DNA of 64,000 bases, taken from an uncultured Granulosicoccus sp. Its GTDB lineage: Bacteria; Pseudomonadota; Gammaproteobacteria; Granulosicoccales; Granulosicoccaceae. The stretch lies in the NCBI GenBank assembly GCA_947495035.1, contig CANLXI010000031.1, forward strand, positions 1 to 64,000, in the 5' to 3' direction. The notes beneath the pieces were generated by a model, which made no database searches, had not been told where the DNA came from, and worked only from the letters and a program-made list of their open reading frames with translations. Below are positions 34,658 to 44,560 of this stretch, one piece after another. The position numbers and the translations under genes were made by a program. How positions within the stretch are numbered: the first letter of the stretch is position 1; every line of letters starts with the position of its first letter.

Positions 34658-36376
34658 CTATTCGGTGGAAGGCTCTGTCGGTACAGACTCCACGGCAGGC
34701 TCGTTGCTGCGAGTTGCCTGATAATCCAGAGCGGCCGTGACCAGGCCGGTGAACAGCGGATGCCCGTCACGCGGATTGGAGGTGTATTCCGGATGAAACT
34801 GGCAACCGATGAACCAGGGGTGATCCGGCAGTTCGATCATCTCGACCAGGCCGTTGGTATCCATGTCGGCTTCACCTTCGTCGGTTGCAGCGATGGAGCC
34901 ACTGGAGCGAGCCGAGATCACCAGTCCGCTTTCGGTCAGGCGATTCGCATAGTTGTTGTTGAATTCGAAGCGATGACGATGACGTTCCACCACCTGCTCG
35001 GCACCGTACATTCTGGCGGCCAGTGAGTCGGGTTGCATGACGCACAGCTGGCCACCCAGGCGCATGGTTCCACCCAGATCGGAATCCTTGTCTCGAAGCA
35101 CGGTTTCACCGTCTTCATTCTGCCATTCGGTAATCAGTGCAATGACCGGCTCCTCGGCATCGAGATCGAACTCACTGCTGTTGGCCGCTTCGATACCTGC
35201 CACGTGACGGGCATGCTCGATGACGGCTACCTGCATGCCCAGACAGATGCCCAGATACGGGATCTTGTGCTCGCGCGCGTATTGCGCGGCGATGATCTTG
35301 CCTTCCACACCGCGATTGCCAAAGCCGCCGGGTACCAGAATGGCATCCACCTCGCCCAGGATTCGCAGGTCGCCCTGCTCGAGTTTTTCGGCGTCCAGGT
35401 AACGGATCTTCACACGACTGTCTGTCTGGATGCCGGCGTGGGTCAAGGCTTCATTGAGCGACTTGTAGGATTCCGTCAGCTCCGTGTATTTGCCTACCAT
35501 GCCGATGGTGACGGACTTGCCAGGGTGTCGGATACGGTCCACCACACGCTGCCATTCACTCAGATCTGCTGGCGGCAAGTCCAGCTTGAACTGCTCGACC
35601 ACCAGTTCGTCCAGTTCCTGTGCATGCAGCATGCGCGGGATGTCATAGATGGTATCGGCATCGTTGGCCGCGATGACGGCCCGTTCCTGCACATTGGTGA
35701 ACAGGGCGATCTTGCGCCGCTCGGAATCCGGCAGCAGGCGATCGGCACGGCACAGCAGAATGTCCGGCTGGATACCGATGGAACGCAGCTCCTTGACCGA
35801 GTGCTGTGTCGGCTTGGTCTTGATCTCGCCGGCCGAGGCGATGTAGGGCACCAGTGTCAGGTGCATGAACAGGGTCTTCTCGCGACCCAGCTGCACGGCC
35901 ATCTGTCGAATCGCCTCCAGAAACGGCAGGGATTCGATATCACCGACGGTTCCACCGATCTCGACCATGGCCACATCGGCGTCACCGGCACCGACCAGTA
36001 CCCGTCGCTTGATCTCGTCGGTTATGTGGGGAATCACCTGTACGGTGGCTCCCAGATAATCCCCACGCCGTTCGTTGGCGATGACGGTCTCGTACACACG
36101 ACCGGTCGTGAAGTTGTTGCTCTGACTGGTCTGGATACGCACGAAACGCTCGTAGTGTCCCAGATCGAGATCGGTCTCGGCGCCATCGTGCGTGACGAAG
36201 ACCTCGCCATGCTGATAAGGACTCATGGTGCCCGGATCGACATTGATGTAAGGGTCGAGCTTGAGCATCGTGACCTTGAGGCCACGCGCTTCGAGCAACG
36301 CCGCCAGTGAGGCTGCTGCAATACCCTTTCCCAGTGACGATACCACGCCACCAGTTACGAAAATAAAACGCGTCAT
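34658..36376 (-). CDS. pyrG: CTP synthase
   Basis: 572 residues. The N-terminal synthase domain starts MTRFIFVTGGVVSSLGKG with SSLGKG as P-loop. The C-terminal class-I glutamine amidotransferase domain has the nucleophile Cys in LGICLGMQ and the His/Glu pair in CQFHPEYTS. It makes CTP from UTP and glutamine. The start was chosen at 36376, where the family N-terminus begins. A promoter is visible about 136 bp upstream. Confidence 0.98.
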   Translation of the reverse strand: MTRFIFVTGGVVSSLGKGIAAASLAALLEARGLKVTMLKLDPYINVDPGTMSPYQHGEVFVTHDGAETDLDLGHYERFVRIQTSQSNNFTTGRVYETVIANERRGDYLGATVQVIPHITDEIKRRVLVGAGDADVAMVEIGGTVGDIESLPFLEAIRQMAVQLGREKTLFMHLTLVPYIASAGEIKTKPTQHSVKELRSIGIQPDILLCRADRLLPDSERRKIALFTNVQERAVIAANDADTIYDIPRMLHAQELDELVVEQFKLDLPPADLSEWQRVVDRIRHPGKSVTIGMVGKYTELTESYKSLNEALTHAGIQTDSRVKIRYLDAEKLEQGDLRILGEVDAILVPGGFGNRGVEGKIIAAQYAREHKIPYLGICLGMQVAVIEHARHVAGIEAANSSEFDLDAEEPVIALITEWQNEDGETVLRDKDSDLGGTMRLGGQLCVMQPDSLAARMYGAEQVVERHRHRFEFNNNYANRLTESGLVISARSSGSIAATDEGEADMDTNGLVEMIELPDHPWFIGCQFHPEYTSNPRDGHPLFTGLVTAALDYQATRSNEPAVESVPTEPSTE

Positions 36377-36511
36377 GGACAGGAAGTCTGTTGGAGCCGC
36401 GAGCACATCAGAACAAGATCATTCTGGGTGCAGACGACGCGAATAAGCGTGACGCGGAACGTTCAGGGAAGTCCCGCTACAGAATGCAATAAGCACTCTG
36501 AACGGGCGTTG

Positions 36512-36540
36512 AGATTACCAGAACGCGCGAGCGCTAACAA
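36512..36540 (-). promoter_or_regulatory. Promoter upstream of pyrG
   Basis: On the minus strand TTGTTA and TAATCT are 17 bp apart, and the -10 is preceded by TGG, giving an extended -10. It lies in the 294-bp tilS-pyrG gap, which holds no gene. Confidence 0.65.
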
Positions 36541-36670
36541 TTGCAAAACACCTATCCGTTGCATTCTTTGTCGGCGGTCCCGATGCGATGGGCTGCAGAC
36601 TGCGAACAGGCCGATAGAAGTGTCCTGCCACCTTGCCGAGCGGCGCCGACTTGCATGGCAAGAGGCAGCG

Positions 36671-38068
36671 TCAGAGCAGTTCCGAGGATTCCGCGTCCAG
36701 GTGTTGACCATCGGCATCGATATCGATCGCATCACGGGAGGGCGCCGATGCGTCGTGCCGATCTGCAGTGGAGGTGCGCGGTGCTCGACAATCCACGGCC
36801 ACTGCCATGTTCCAGATGGCTGCCAGACGACCATCGATATACAGCAAGGGAATGGTTTCACGCACCCAGGGAGGTACCGAAGACTCTTGCAGGATCTTCT
36901 TGACGGCCTTGTGATATGCCGGCTCACCCAGTTTGACAAGCTCCCCACCGGCACGGCTCTTGACGGTGATCGAACCGGATGAGGGTAGCTTGATCCCCTG
37001 CTCCCGACACAGTTCCAGCGTCATCGTCAATCCGGTTTCGCGGATGGTCAGCGGCTCGAAGGGTGACTGCCATTCGTAGCGGAAAGGTGCCGTTCGGGTC
37101 TGCGGCGGCAGAACGTAGAGTTTGTCCCGGTGACGCCGGATGACATAGTCGCGCACATTGACGATCCCTGCGGAGTCCGGCCGGGCCTCGACCAGATCGC
37201 TCATTACCTGCATCAGATCCTGCAGGCGTGGCATACGCAGACCTCGCTGGCGAATGAACAGGCGCAGCGCGGTGAAGGCGCGCTCTCGTGGCAAGGCGCG
37301 AATGGCAGTGATACTCAACTCGGTGGTACCCGGTATCTGCAGTGAGGCGAGATCCTGGCGAGCCATGACCAGCAGGCTCTGGCTGGCAGCGGCACTGCGC
37401 AGGGCTGCCCGACTCAGCGTTTCGGTAGCTGCCGGCCAACGCGCCTTGAGCAGTGGCATGACCTGGTGACGCAGGTAATTGCGATCGAAACGATGGTCCA
37501 GATTGGACGGATCCTCGATCCAGTGCAGACCATGCTGGCGCGCGACATCCTGCAGCGATTCCTGCGAGCAGACCAGCAGGGGGCGTCCCATGTAACCCTG
37601 GGCGAACCGCCGCTTGCGTGGAATACTGGCCAGGCCATCGGGACCACTGCCACGCAGGGCCTGCAGCAGGAAGGTCTCGGCCTGGTCTTCGGCATGCTGA
37701 GCCAGCAGCAGGTGCTCACCCGGACGCAGCACCTGGGAGAAGGCAGCGTAGCGCGCCTTGCGAGCTGCCGCTTCGGGTCCATCATCGCCCGCCATCTCCG
37801 TCGGCCCGAAATCGGCCTGCCTTGATTCCAGCGCAATGTTCAAGTCGCGGCAGATTGTCCGGGCATGCTCGCCCCAGCCTGCACTGGCAGCCTGCAGTCC
37901 ATGATCGACATGCAGCGCCCGTACCGCCGTTACACGACCGTGATCGCGCAGTTGAGCCATCAGCAACAGCAGGACATGCGAATCCATACCGCCGCTGTAG
38001 GCAACGCAATACTGCGTTGCCTGGGGCTGTTGCGCTACGTAATGGGCAACGGCCGCGGCAGGATTCAC
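36671..38068 (-). CDS. tilS: tRNA(Ile)-lysidine synthase
   Basis: 465 residues. The PP-loop SGGMDS (about 25-30) binds ATP, and the TilS insert region LAQHAEDQAETFLLQALRGSG follows. It puts lysine on C34 of the AUA-reading isoleucine tRNA, which is essential. The start is GTG at 38068, overlapping the accA stop as GTGA; no ATG fits. The C-terminal ~25 residues are acidic and low in conservation. Confidence 0.95.
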   Translation of the reverse strand: MNPAAAVAHYVAQQPQATQYCVAYSGGMDSHVLLLLMAQLRDHGRVTAVRALHVDHGLQAASAGWGEHARTICRDLNIALESRQADFGPTEMAGDDGPEAAARKARYAAFSQVLRPGEHLLLAQHAEDQAETFLLQALRGSGPDGLASIPRKRRFAQGYMGRPLLVCSQESLQDVARQHGLHWIEDPSNLDHRFDRNYLRHQVMPLLKARWPAATETLSRAALRSAAASQSLLVMARQDLASLQIPGTTELSITAIRALPRERAFTALRLFIRQRGLRMPRLQDLMQVMSDLVEARPDSAGIVNVRDYVIRRHRDKLYVLPPQTRTAPFRYEWQSPFEPLTIRETGLTMTLELCREQGIKLPSSGSITVKSRAGGELVKLGEPAYHKAVKKILQESSVPPWVRETIPLLYIDGRLAAIWNMAVAVDCRAPRTSTADRHDASAPSRDAIDIDADGQHLDAESSELL

Positions 38069-39027
38069 GCGTTTTCCCGGAACTGTCCGTAGGCGCGCAG
38101 CTTCTCCTGGCGATTCGACAACAAGGTATCCATGGGCAGACCGGAGAGAATGGCCAACTCCTCGATCAGCGCGGCCTGCATGTTGGCAGCCATCTGCTGA
38201 GGGTCGCGATGAGCGCCACCGAGCGGTTCGGGAATCACACGATCCACCAGATTCAGTTCCAGCAGTCGCTCCGACGTGATGCCCATGGCTTCGGCAGCAT
38301 CGGCAGCCTTGTCGACACTCTTGTAGAGAATGGATGCGCAGCCTTCCGGACTGATGACCGAGTAGACCGAATACTGCAGCATCATGACCCGATCGCCGAC
38401 ACCGATGGCCAGCGCTCCACCGGATCCCCCTTCTCCGATGACCGTACAGATGATGGGTGTCTTGAGCCCGGCCATGACGAACAGGTTGCGGGCAATTGCC
38501 TCACTCTGTCCGCGCTCCTCCGCGCCGACACCCGGATAGGCCCCCATGGTGTCGATGAAGGTGATGACCGGCAGCGAAAAACGCTCTGCCATTTCCATCA
38601 GACGCTTGGCCTTGCGATAGCCTTCGGGACGTGGCATACCGAAATTGCGCTGAATCTTTTCCTTGGTATCCCGACCTTTCTCGTGACCGATGACCACCAC
38701 CGGCTTGCCATTGAGCCTGGCAGTGCCGCCGATGATCGCGGCGTCATCGGCATACAGCCGATCGCCATGCAGTTCATCGAAGTCGGTAAAGACGTTGTCG
38801 ATATAGAAACGGGTATAGGGCCGCTGGGGGTGGCGTGCCAGCTTGAAGATCTGCCAGGAACTCAGCTTGGAAAATATGCTGCTGGTGAGCGAGTCACATT
38901 TCTTCTTGAGGGTATCGACTTCCTCGCTGATGTTGATGTCAGCATCGGCGGTGGCGAACTGCAGTTCGCGAATCTTCGCCTCCAACTCGGCAATCGGTTG
39001 CTCGAAGTCAAGAAAATTGGGATTCAT
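38065..39027 (-). CDS. accA: Acetyl-CoA carboxylase carboxyltransferase alpha subunit
   Basis: 320 residues, the family length. FLDFEQPIAELEAKIREL start, then VIGHEKGRDTKEKIQRNFGMPRPEGYRKA and the GEGGSGGALAIGVGDRV oxyanion-type motif typical of AccA. With AccD it moves CO2 from carboxybiotin to acetyl-CoA. It overlaps tilS by GTGA. Confidence 0.98.
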   Translation of the reverse strand: MNPNFLDFEQPIAELEAKIRELQFATADADINISEEVDTLKKKCDSLTSSIFSKLSSWQIFKLARHPQRPYTRFYIDNVFTDFDELHGDRLYADDAAIIGGTARLNGKPVVVIGHEKGRDTKEKIQRNFGMPRPEGYRKAKRLMEMAERFSLPVITFIDTMGAYPGVGAEERGQSEAIARNLFVMAGLKTPIICTVIGEGGSGGALAIGVGDRVMMLQYSVYSVISPEGCASILYKSVDKAADAAEAMGITSERLLELNLVDRVIPEPLGGAHRDPQQMAANMQAALIEELAILSGLPMDTLLSNRQEKLRAYGQFRENA

Positions 39028-39175
39028 GGATAAGCGACGGCGCCTTTGGTGGTCAGATGGATTCTAGTTTACCGGATCGGTTTCGGCGAGGCTGTGGCCT
39101 GCATCCGGTACGCTCCGGTGAGCTGCCTGCACTCGCAGAGTGCGTAGTGTACTGGATAGTGACAATTGATGATTT

Positions 39176-39196
39176 CAGGCACGCTGACCGTGCCTG
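39176..39196 (-). terminator. Stem-loop in the dnaE-accA gap
   Basis: A perfect 8-bp stem (CAGGCACG/CGTGCCTG) with a 5-nt loop lies 35 bp after the dnaE stop. There is no T-run on the minus strand. A separate 14-bp perfect palindrome (GCCGGAATTCCGGC, 39214-39227) lies right after the stop. It probably slows or ends dnaE transcription before accA. Confidence 0.5.
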
Positions 39197-39230
39197 CTGG
39201 TGACTACTGTGGCGCCGGAATTCCGGCACG

Positions 39231-42200
39231 TCAATAGACCAGCTCCACATTCCCCTCACCCGTCAGCTGTCCCAGCTGATCGATCAGCTCCAGTTGCGGG
39301 GTGACGGCCCAGCGATTTCCGGCACGTATACGCGCCTGGGCCTTGCCATTCCGATAGCTGAACCACACGGGAATCGTTCCGCTCTTGTAATTCGACAGGG
39401 TACTGATCATCTGATCCAGCGTGCCTTCACGGCACAGGCGACCATCCAGACGGATCAGCAGCTGCCGGGCGAAGCGGGCACGGGCACTGCCCATATCGTA
39501 GATTTCCCGTGCGCGAATCTTGTAACCCCCATTGAACTCGTCCGGACTGACATCCCCGTCAACGATGAGCACTTCATCCTTGACCACCAGGTGTCCGCTG
39601 GCATCGATCTGCTCACCGCGCAGCGTGATCTCGACCCGACCCGTGCCGTCATCCAGCGTGATGAACTGCATGCGGCCATGATTTCCATCACGTTGGCGCA
39701 CTGCCATGACCAGACCTGCCGCTACCACCGGCACACCGCGCTGGCGAAAGGATGGACCGCTGTCAGCGCTGCCCGCCTTGGCGCAGACGGCCTTGAGCCG
39801 GCCGTGGGTGAAATGCGACAGTTCCGGCAGATACTCGTTGATCGGATGACCACTCAGGTACAGGCCCAGCGTCTCCTTTTCGGCTCGCAGCCGTTCCCTG
39901 TCGCTCCAGTCCGGCAGCGTCTCCATGAGTTCCGGCTCATCGCTCTCCACCGGCTCACCCAATCCGAACAGGTCATTCTGCCCGGCCGCCTGATTCTTGT
40001 GAAACTGGTCTGCGCCACGCAGAGCGCTGGCCAGATGCTTCCACAGACTGGCTCGATTCGGGCCCAGTGAGTCCACGGCTCCCGCCTTGACCAAGGCTTC
40101 CAGCACGCGCTTGTTGACCGTACCGGGACTCGCCCGGCGACACAGATCATCCAGCGTCTCGAAAGCGCCCGAGGCATCGCGCGCTTCAAGTACATTGGCC
40201 AGCGCTGATTCACCGACGCCCTTGATGGCCCCCAGCCCATACAGCACCGTCTTTTCATCGACAACCGAGAAGCGCACCGCCGAGCGATTGATATCCGGCG
40301 GCTGCACGGTCAGTCCCATGACATTGCACTCGTCGATCAGGCCAACCACCTTTTCGGTGTTGTCCATATCCGCCGACATGACTGCCGACATGAAGGCTGC
40401 CGGGTGATGGCACTTGAGCCAGGCTGTCTGATAGGACAGCAAGGCATAGGCCGCCGAGTGCGATTTGTTGAATCCGTATCCGGCAAACTTCTCCACCAGA
40501 TCGAAGATATTGCCCGCCAGTTCGGGATCGATGCCATTGCCCTTGCAGCCTTCGAGAAAGACCGCTCGCTGCTTGGCCATCTCCTCGGGCTTCTTCTTGC
40601 CCATGGCGCGCCGCAGGATATCGGCGGTACCGAGCGAGAACTTCGCCATGACCTGGGCAATCCCCATGACCTGCTCCTGATACAGGATGACCCCATAGGT
40701 AGGTTCCAGAGTGGGCCGCAGCGCTTCGAGCTGATAGTCCTCGTGCGGCCAGGCCATCTTCTTTCGACCATGCTTGCGGTCGATGAAGTCATCCACCATG
40801 CCTGACTGCAGAGGCCCCGGACGATACAGGGCCACCAGAGCGATGATGTCTTCGAAGTTGTCAGGTCGCAGACGTTCGATCAGACGTTTCATGCCCGCGG
40901 ATTCCAGCTGGAAGACCGCCGTGGTCTGGGCATCCTGCAACAGCTTGTAGGTCGGAGCATCGTCCAGTGGCAGCGCCAGCAGATTCAGCGGCTCGTCCCG
41001 GTGCTTGTTGATCTCCTTGACCGCATTGTCGATGATGGTCAGTGTGCGCAGGCCGAGAAAGTCGAATTTCACCAGGCCTACCGCCTCGGCATCGTCCTTG
41101 TCGAACTGCGTCACCAGACTCGAACCGTCCGGTTCGCAATACAGTGGCGCAAAGTCGGTCAGGGCGGTCGGGGCGATGACCACGCCTCCGGCATGCTTGC
41201 CGCAGTTGCGTGACAGTCCTTCCAGCGAGAGAGCCATGTCCAGCAGCGAGGTGACCTCTTCGTCATCCTTGTAGGCGCGCGCCAGATCTTCCGATTCCGC
41301 CATGGCCTTGGTGAGGGTCATGCCCACTTCGAACGGCACCATCTTGGCGATGGAATCGACGAAATGATATGGGTGACTCATCACACGACCTACGTCTCGC
41401 ACCACCGCCTTGGCGGCCATGGTGCCGTAGGTGATGATCTGCGAGACCCGGTGCGCGCCGTATTTCTGCGAAACGTACTGGATGACCCGGTCACGGCCAT
41501 CCATGCAGAAATCGATATCGAAATCCGGCATGGAGACACGTTCCGGGTTCAGAAAGCGCTCGAACAGCAGGTCATACTGCAATGGGTCCAGATCGGTGAT
41601 CGTCAATACATAGGCCACCAGCGAGCCGGCACCCGAACCTCGACCCGGTCCCACCGGAATGCCGTTGTCGCGTGACCATTGAATGAAGTCGGCGACAATC
41701 AGGAAGTAACCGGGAAAGCCCATCTCGGCGATGACGTCCAGTTCGCGCTTCAGGCGGGCATCGTAAGGCGCACGAATGTCGGCAAAATCCGGACGATTCG
41801 TGTCATACAACTGCTGCAGACGGATCTCCAGCCCTTCCTGAGCCGATTGATAGAAGAATTCCGTTTCGGTCATGCCGTCGGGAATCGGGAAATCCGGCAG
41901 CACCGGTGTGCCCAGATTCAGCGTCAGATTGCAACGGCGGGCGATTTCCACCGAGTTGGCCAGCGCCACCGGAATATCGGCGAACAGCGCATGCATCTGA
42001 TCGGCTGACTTCAGGTACTGTTCTTCGGTAACCAGCTTCGGGCGTCGCGTATCGGCCAGCACATAGCCCGACTGGATGCACAGACGTGCCTCGTGAGAAC
42101 TGAAATCATCCTTTTCCAGAAAGCGCACATCGTTGGTGGCCACCACCGGGATATCATTGTCGATGGCGATGGCACAGGCGCCGACAATGTACTCTTCCTC

Positions 42201-42788
42201 GAAGTCCTTGCCGGTGCGCGTCAGCTCCAGATAATAGCGATCGCCGAAAACCGCCTTCCAGCGCTGCGCCAGTACCTGCGCTTCATCTGCATGACCACGC
42301 TTGAGCGCCTGACCCACATCACCATCAACGCTGCCGGACAGTGCGATCAGGCCATCATTGGCCTCGAACAACCACTCGATGTCCACCACCGGCGAGCCAC
42401 CGTGCTGGCCTTCCTGGTAACCGCGTGACACGAGAGTCGTCAGATTGCTGTACCCCCTGTCGTTCTGCACCAGCAGGATGACTCGGCTGGTCTCGCCATC
42501 GGGCAAGGCACCGCGCAGCGTCATGTCGACACCGGCAACCGGTTTGATACCAGCTCCCATGGCCGCGCGATAGTACTTGACCAGCGAGAACATGTTCACG
42601 CGATCGGTCACGGCCGCGGCCGGCATGCTCTTCGCCACCTGCTTGACCAGGGGCTTGATGCGAATGGTACTGTCGACCAGCGAGAATTCGGTATGAATGC
42701 TCAGGTGCACGAACGGCGGTGGCGGGCTGGCCTCTGCCATGTCGGTGCCGGTTGTCAGCGGGTCGGCGTCATGACTGTCAGCGCTCAT
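39231..42788 (-). CDS. dnaE: DNA polymerase III alpha subunit
   Basis: 1185 residues, slightly longer than E. coli DnaE (1160) because of about 25 extra N-terminal residues. PHP domain begins FVHLSIHTEFSLVDS. The catalytic acidic motif PDFDIDFCMDGRDRVIQYV and the third Asp region further on are intact. Helix-hairpin-helix, OB-fold and the tau-binding tail follow. The start is ATG at 42788, sharing a base with the rnhB stop (TGATG); a second ATG 16 codons in would also fit the family. Confidence 0.98.
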   Translation of the reverse strand: MSADSHDADPLTTGTDMAEASPPPPFVHLSIHTEFSLVDSTIRIKPLVKQVAKSMPAAAVTDRVNMFSLVKYYRAAMGAGIKPVAGVDMTLRGALPDGETSRVILLVQNDRGYSNLTTLVSRGYQEGQHGGSPVVDIEWLFEANDGLIALSGSVDGDVGQALKRGHADEAQVLAQRWKAVFGDRYYLELTRTGKDFEEEYIVGACAIAIDNDIPVVATNDVRFLEKDDFSSHEARLCIQSGYVLADTRRPKLVTEEQYLKSADQMHALFADIPVALANSVEIARRCNLTLNLGTPVLPDFPIPDGMTETEFFYQSAQEGLEIRLQQLYDTNRPDFADIRAPYDARLKRELDVIAEMGFPGYFLIVADFIQWSRDNGIPVGPGRGSGAGSLVAYVLTITDLDPLQYDLLFERFLNPERVSMPDFDIDFCMDGRDRVIQYVSQKYGAHRVSQIITYGTMAAKAVVRDVGRVMSHPYHFVDSIAKMVPFEVGMTLTKAMAESEDLARAYKDDEEVTSLLDMALSLEGLSRNCGKHAGGVVIAPTALTDFAPLYCEPDGSSLVTQFDKDDAEAVGLVKFDFLGLRTLTIIDNAVKEINKHRDEPLNLLALPLDDAPTYKLLQDAQTTAVFQLESAGMKRLIERLRPDNFEDIIALVALYRPGPLQSGMVDDFIDRKHGRKKMAWPHEDYQLEALRPTLEPTYGVILYQEQVMGIAQVMAKFSLGTADILRRAMGKKKPEEMAKQRAVFLEGCKGNGIDPELAGNIFDLVEKFAGYGFNKSHSAAYALLSYQTAWLKCHHPAAFMSAVMSADMDNTEKVVGLIDECNVMGLTVQPPDINRSAVRFSVVDEKTVLYGLGAIKGVGESALANVLEARDASGAFETLDDLCRRASPGTVNKRVLEALVKAGAVDSLGPNRASLWKHLASALRGADQFHKNQAAGQNDLFGLGEPVESDEPELMETLPDWSDRERLRAEKETLGLYLSGHPINEYLPELSHFTHGRLKAVCAKAGSADSGPSFRQRGVPVVAAGLVMAVRQRDGNHGRMQFITLDDGTGRVEITLRGEQIDASGHLVVKDEVLIVDGDVSPDEFNGGYKIRAREIYDMGSARARFARQLLIRLDGRLCREGTLDQMISTLSNYKSGTIPVWFSYRNGKAQARIRAGNRWAVTPQLELIDQLGQLTGEGNVELVY

Positions 42789-43396
42789 CAGACAGGCACC
42801 TGTGATTGCAACGCTGCAGCTGCCTGCAGTGCTTCACGCACCGGCTTGAAGGAACGACGATGCAGATGAGTGACTCCGTGCTCGATGATGGCTTGCCGAT
42901 GTCTGGCCGTTGGATAGCCCTTGTGGCCGGCGAAACCGTATTCCGGGTATTGCTCGTGGAGCTGGATCATCATTCGATCACGCGCTACCTTGGCAATGAT
43001 GGAGGCCGCACTGATGGCCTGCACACGCTGGTCTCCCTTGACGATGGCCTGCGCAGGGCAATCCAGCGCGGGGCAGCGATTACCGTCAATCAGGGCCACA
43101 TTCGGCGTCATGGCCAGGCCGTCCACGGCTCGCGACATGGCCAGCATGCTGGCATGCAGGATATTGATGGTATCGATTTCCTCGACACTGGCCTCCGCCA
43201 CGCAAAATGCCAGAGCTCGCTCGCGGATGTCCACATCGAGTCGATCACGGGTGGCTTCGTTCAGCATCTTGGAATCGAGCAGTCCGTCAATGGGGTTGTC
43301 AGGATCAAGAATCACAGCGGCGGCCACCACGGGACCAGCCAGCGGGCCACGTCCGACTTCATCGACACCGGCAATCAGAAAGGGCTGTATTTGCAT
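42788..43396 (-). CDS. rnhB: Ribonuclease HII
   Basis: 202 residues. Removes ribonucleotides and RNA from RNA-DNA hybrids. The N-terminal GVDEVGRGPLAGPVVAAAV holds the DE pair; ALIDGNRCP and AASIIAKVARDRMM complete the active site. The gene usually found before it in gammaproteobacteria (lpxB) is absent. No Shine-Dalgarno precedes the ATG, and a possible promoter ends only 6 bp upstream. Confidence 0.97.
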   Translation of the reverse strand: MQIQPFLIAGVDEVGRGPLAGPVVAAAVILDPDNPIDGLLDSKMLNEATRDRLDVDIRERALAFCVAEASVEEIDTINILHASMLAMSRAVDGLAMTPNVALIDGNRCPALDCPAQAIVKGDQRVQAISAASIIAKVARDRMMIQLHEQYPEYGFAGHKGYPTARHRQAIIEHGVTHLHRRSFKPVREALQAAAALQSQVPV

Positions 43397-43402
43397 CGCA
43401 CA

Positions 43403-43431
43403 AGGATACTGTCAAAGCGTCCAACTCCCAA
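43403..43431 (-). promoter_or_regulatory. Candidate promoter directly before rnhB
   Basis: TTGGGA and TATCCT are 17 bp apart on the minus strand, each matching 4 of 6. The predicted start of RNA would fall within a few bases of the rnhB ATG, so the mRNA could be leaderless. Confidence 0.35.
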
Positions 43432-43504
43432 GCCCTGAACGAAAAAAATGGTTCACGAATGTCGTTCTGGCACAGAGGGCAAGGCATTGTCGTGAAGCGG
43501 CCCT

Positions 43505-43528
43505 CAAGCACCTGTCGACAGGCCCTTG
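43505..43528. promoter_or_regulatory. 24-bp dyad upstream of rnhB
   Basis: The core CCTGTCGACAGG is a perfect 12-bp palindrome, and outer CAAG/CTTG arms extend it to 24 bp with only two mismatched positions. It lies about 110 bp before rnhB in the SDR-rnhB gap. It could be an operator; no T-run follows, so terminator function is unlikely. Confidence 0.35.
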
Positions 43529-43646
43529 ATTCCACGCCATTCAGCGTGTCAGCAGATCGATCACGTGACGCCTGCCCACCGGGTGAGGCGAGGTTCGCGA
43601 GTTAACACACACTGCCGATCTTTCCCCTGAGCAGAGAGCGCCAGGA

Positions 43647-44348
43647 TCAACCCGGTACCGTCAGTGGCTGACCACTGTGGGATGCATTCAGCCCCAGCAG
43701 ATAGGGTGCGGCCTGCCGTGCCCATTGCTGTGGAGTGCGATAGCCACCTGCCCGTTCGCCCCAGACCTGACGCAGCATCTGCGTATCGATGACGCCGGGG
43801 CTGACCGGTATGGCGGCCAGGCCATCGGGCAATTCCTCCGCCAGTGCCCTGGTCAGACCTTCGATGGCCCACTTGCTGGCGCAGTACGGTGCAACCTGGG
43901 TAGAGACCGAACGCCCCCAGCCACTACTGAGATTGATGATGACCCCTCTACCCGCTTCGATCATGTGCGGCAACAGCGCGCGGATGACATGATGGACGCC
44001 AGCGACATTGACCGCCAGCAGCTGCTGGAACTCCTCTGCCGGAATTTCCCACAGAGGCAGGGGGCGATTGATGATCCCGGCATTGTTGATCAGCAGATCG
44101 GGTACACCAACCGATTGCAGCACGTCGGCAGACCACTCGGTCACTGCCGTGTCATCAGCGACATCCAGCGCTCGAAAGTCATGGCCGTCGGGATAGCTTC
44201 GGGCCAGCTCCTGCATTTCCACGGACGAACGGCTGCAGCCAGCCACCGTATGCCCGGCTGCCACGAACTCATCGACGAGCGCGCGCCCCAGGCCGCGACT
44301 GCAGCCGGTGATGACGATGGTTCTTGTTTTGGTCTTCTTGTGGCCCAT
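43647..44348 (-). CDS. Short-chain dehydrogenase/reductase
   Basis: 233 residues from the ATG at 44348, which has AAGGA 7 nt before it (the ATG at 44354 is too close). Classical SDR: cofactor motif TGCSRGLG, LDVAD, NNAG, the Ser of NLSSGWG and YCASK with Tyr/Lys. The PG motif after the active site (SPGVIDTQML) is present. Substrate unknown. It is transcribed away from the M24 peptidase gene across a 212-bp gap that holds the palindrome CCGGGTACCCGG (44412-44423). Confidence 0.9.
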   Translation of the reverse strand: MGHKKTKTRTIVITGCSRGLGRALVDEFVAAGHTVAGCSRSSVEMQELARSYPDGHDFRALDVADDTAVTEWSADVLQSVGVPDLLINNAGIINRPLPLWEIPAEEFQQLLAVNVAGVHHVIRALLPHMIEAGRGVIINLSSGWGRSVSTQVAPYCASKWAIEGLTRALAEELPDGLAAIPVSPGVIDTQMLRQVWGERAGGYRTPQQWARQAAPYLLGLNASHSGQPLTVPG

Positions 44349-44560
44349 GAACATATCCTTGACCTGGCACGGCAGTGACGACGAGTTCTGCGACTACAGT
44401 CCCAGGTGCATCCGGGTACCCGGTTGACTGGCTTGCGTGGTCTTGCAACTGCCTGTAAATATATGGCAACAACCGTGTGGACACTGTTTACGGTGTTACG
44501 CAGGCAAGCGACCACCTCCTGCGGCCCATGATTGCATCATAACCTGAGATTCTGCAGCAT

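Noticed and set aside
35033..36310. 425-codon plus-strand open frame
   Set aside because: Antisense to pyrG, which is unmistakable on the other strand.
37618..39033. 471-codon plus-strand open frame
   Set aside because: Antisense to tilS and accA.
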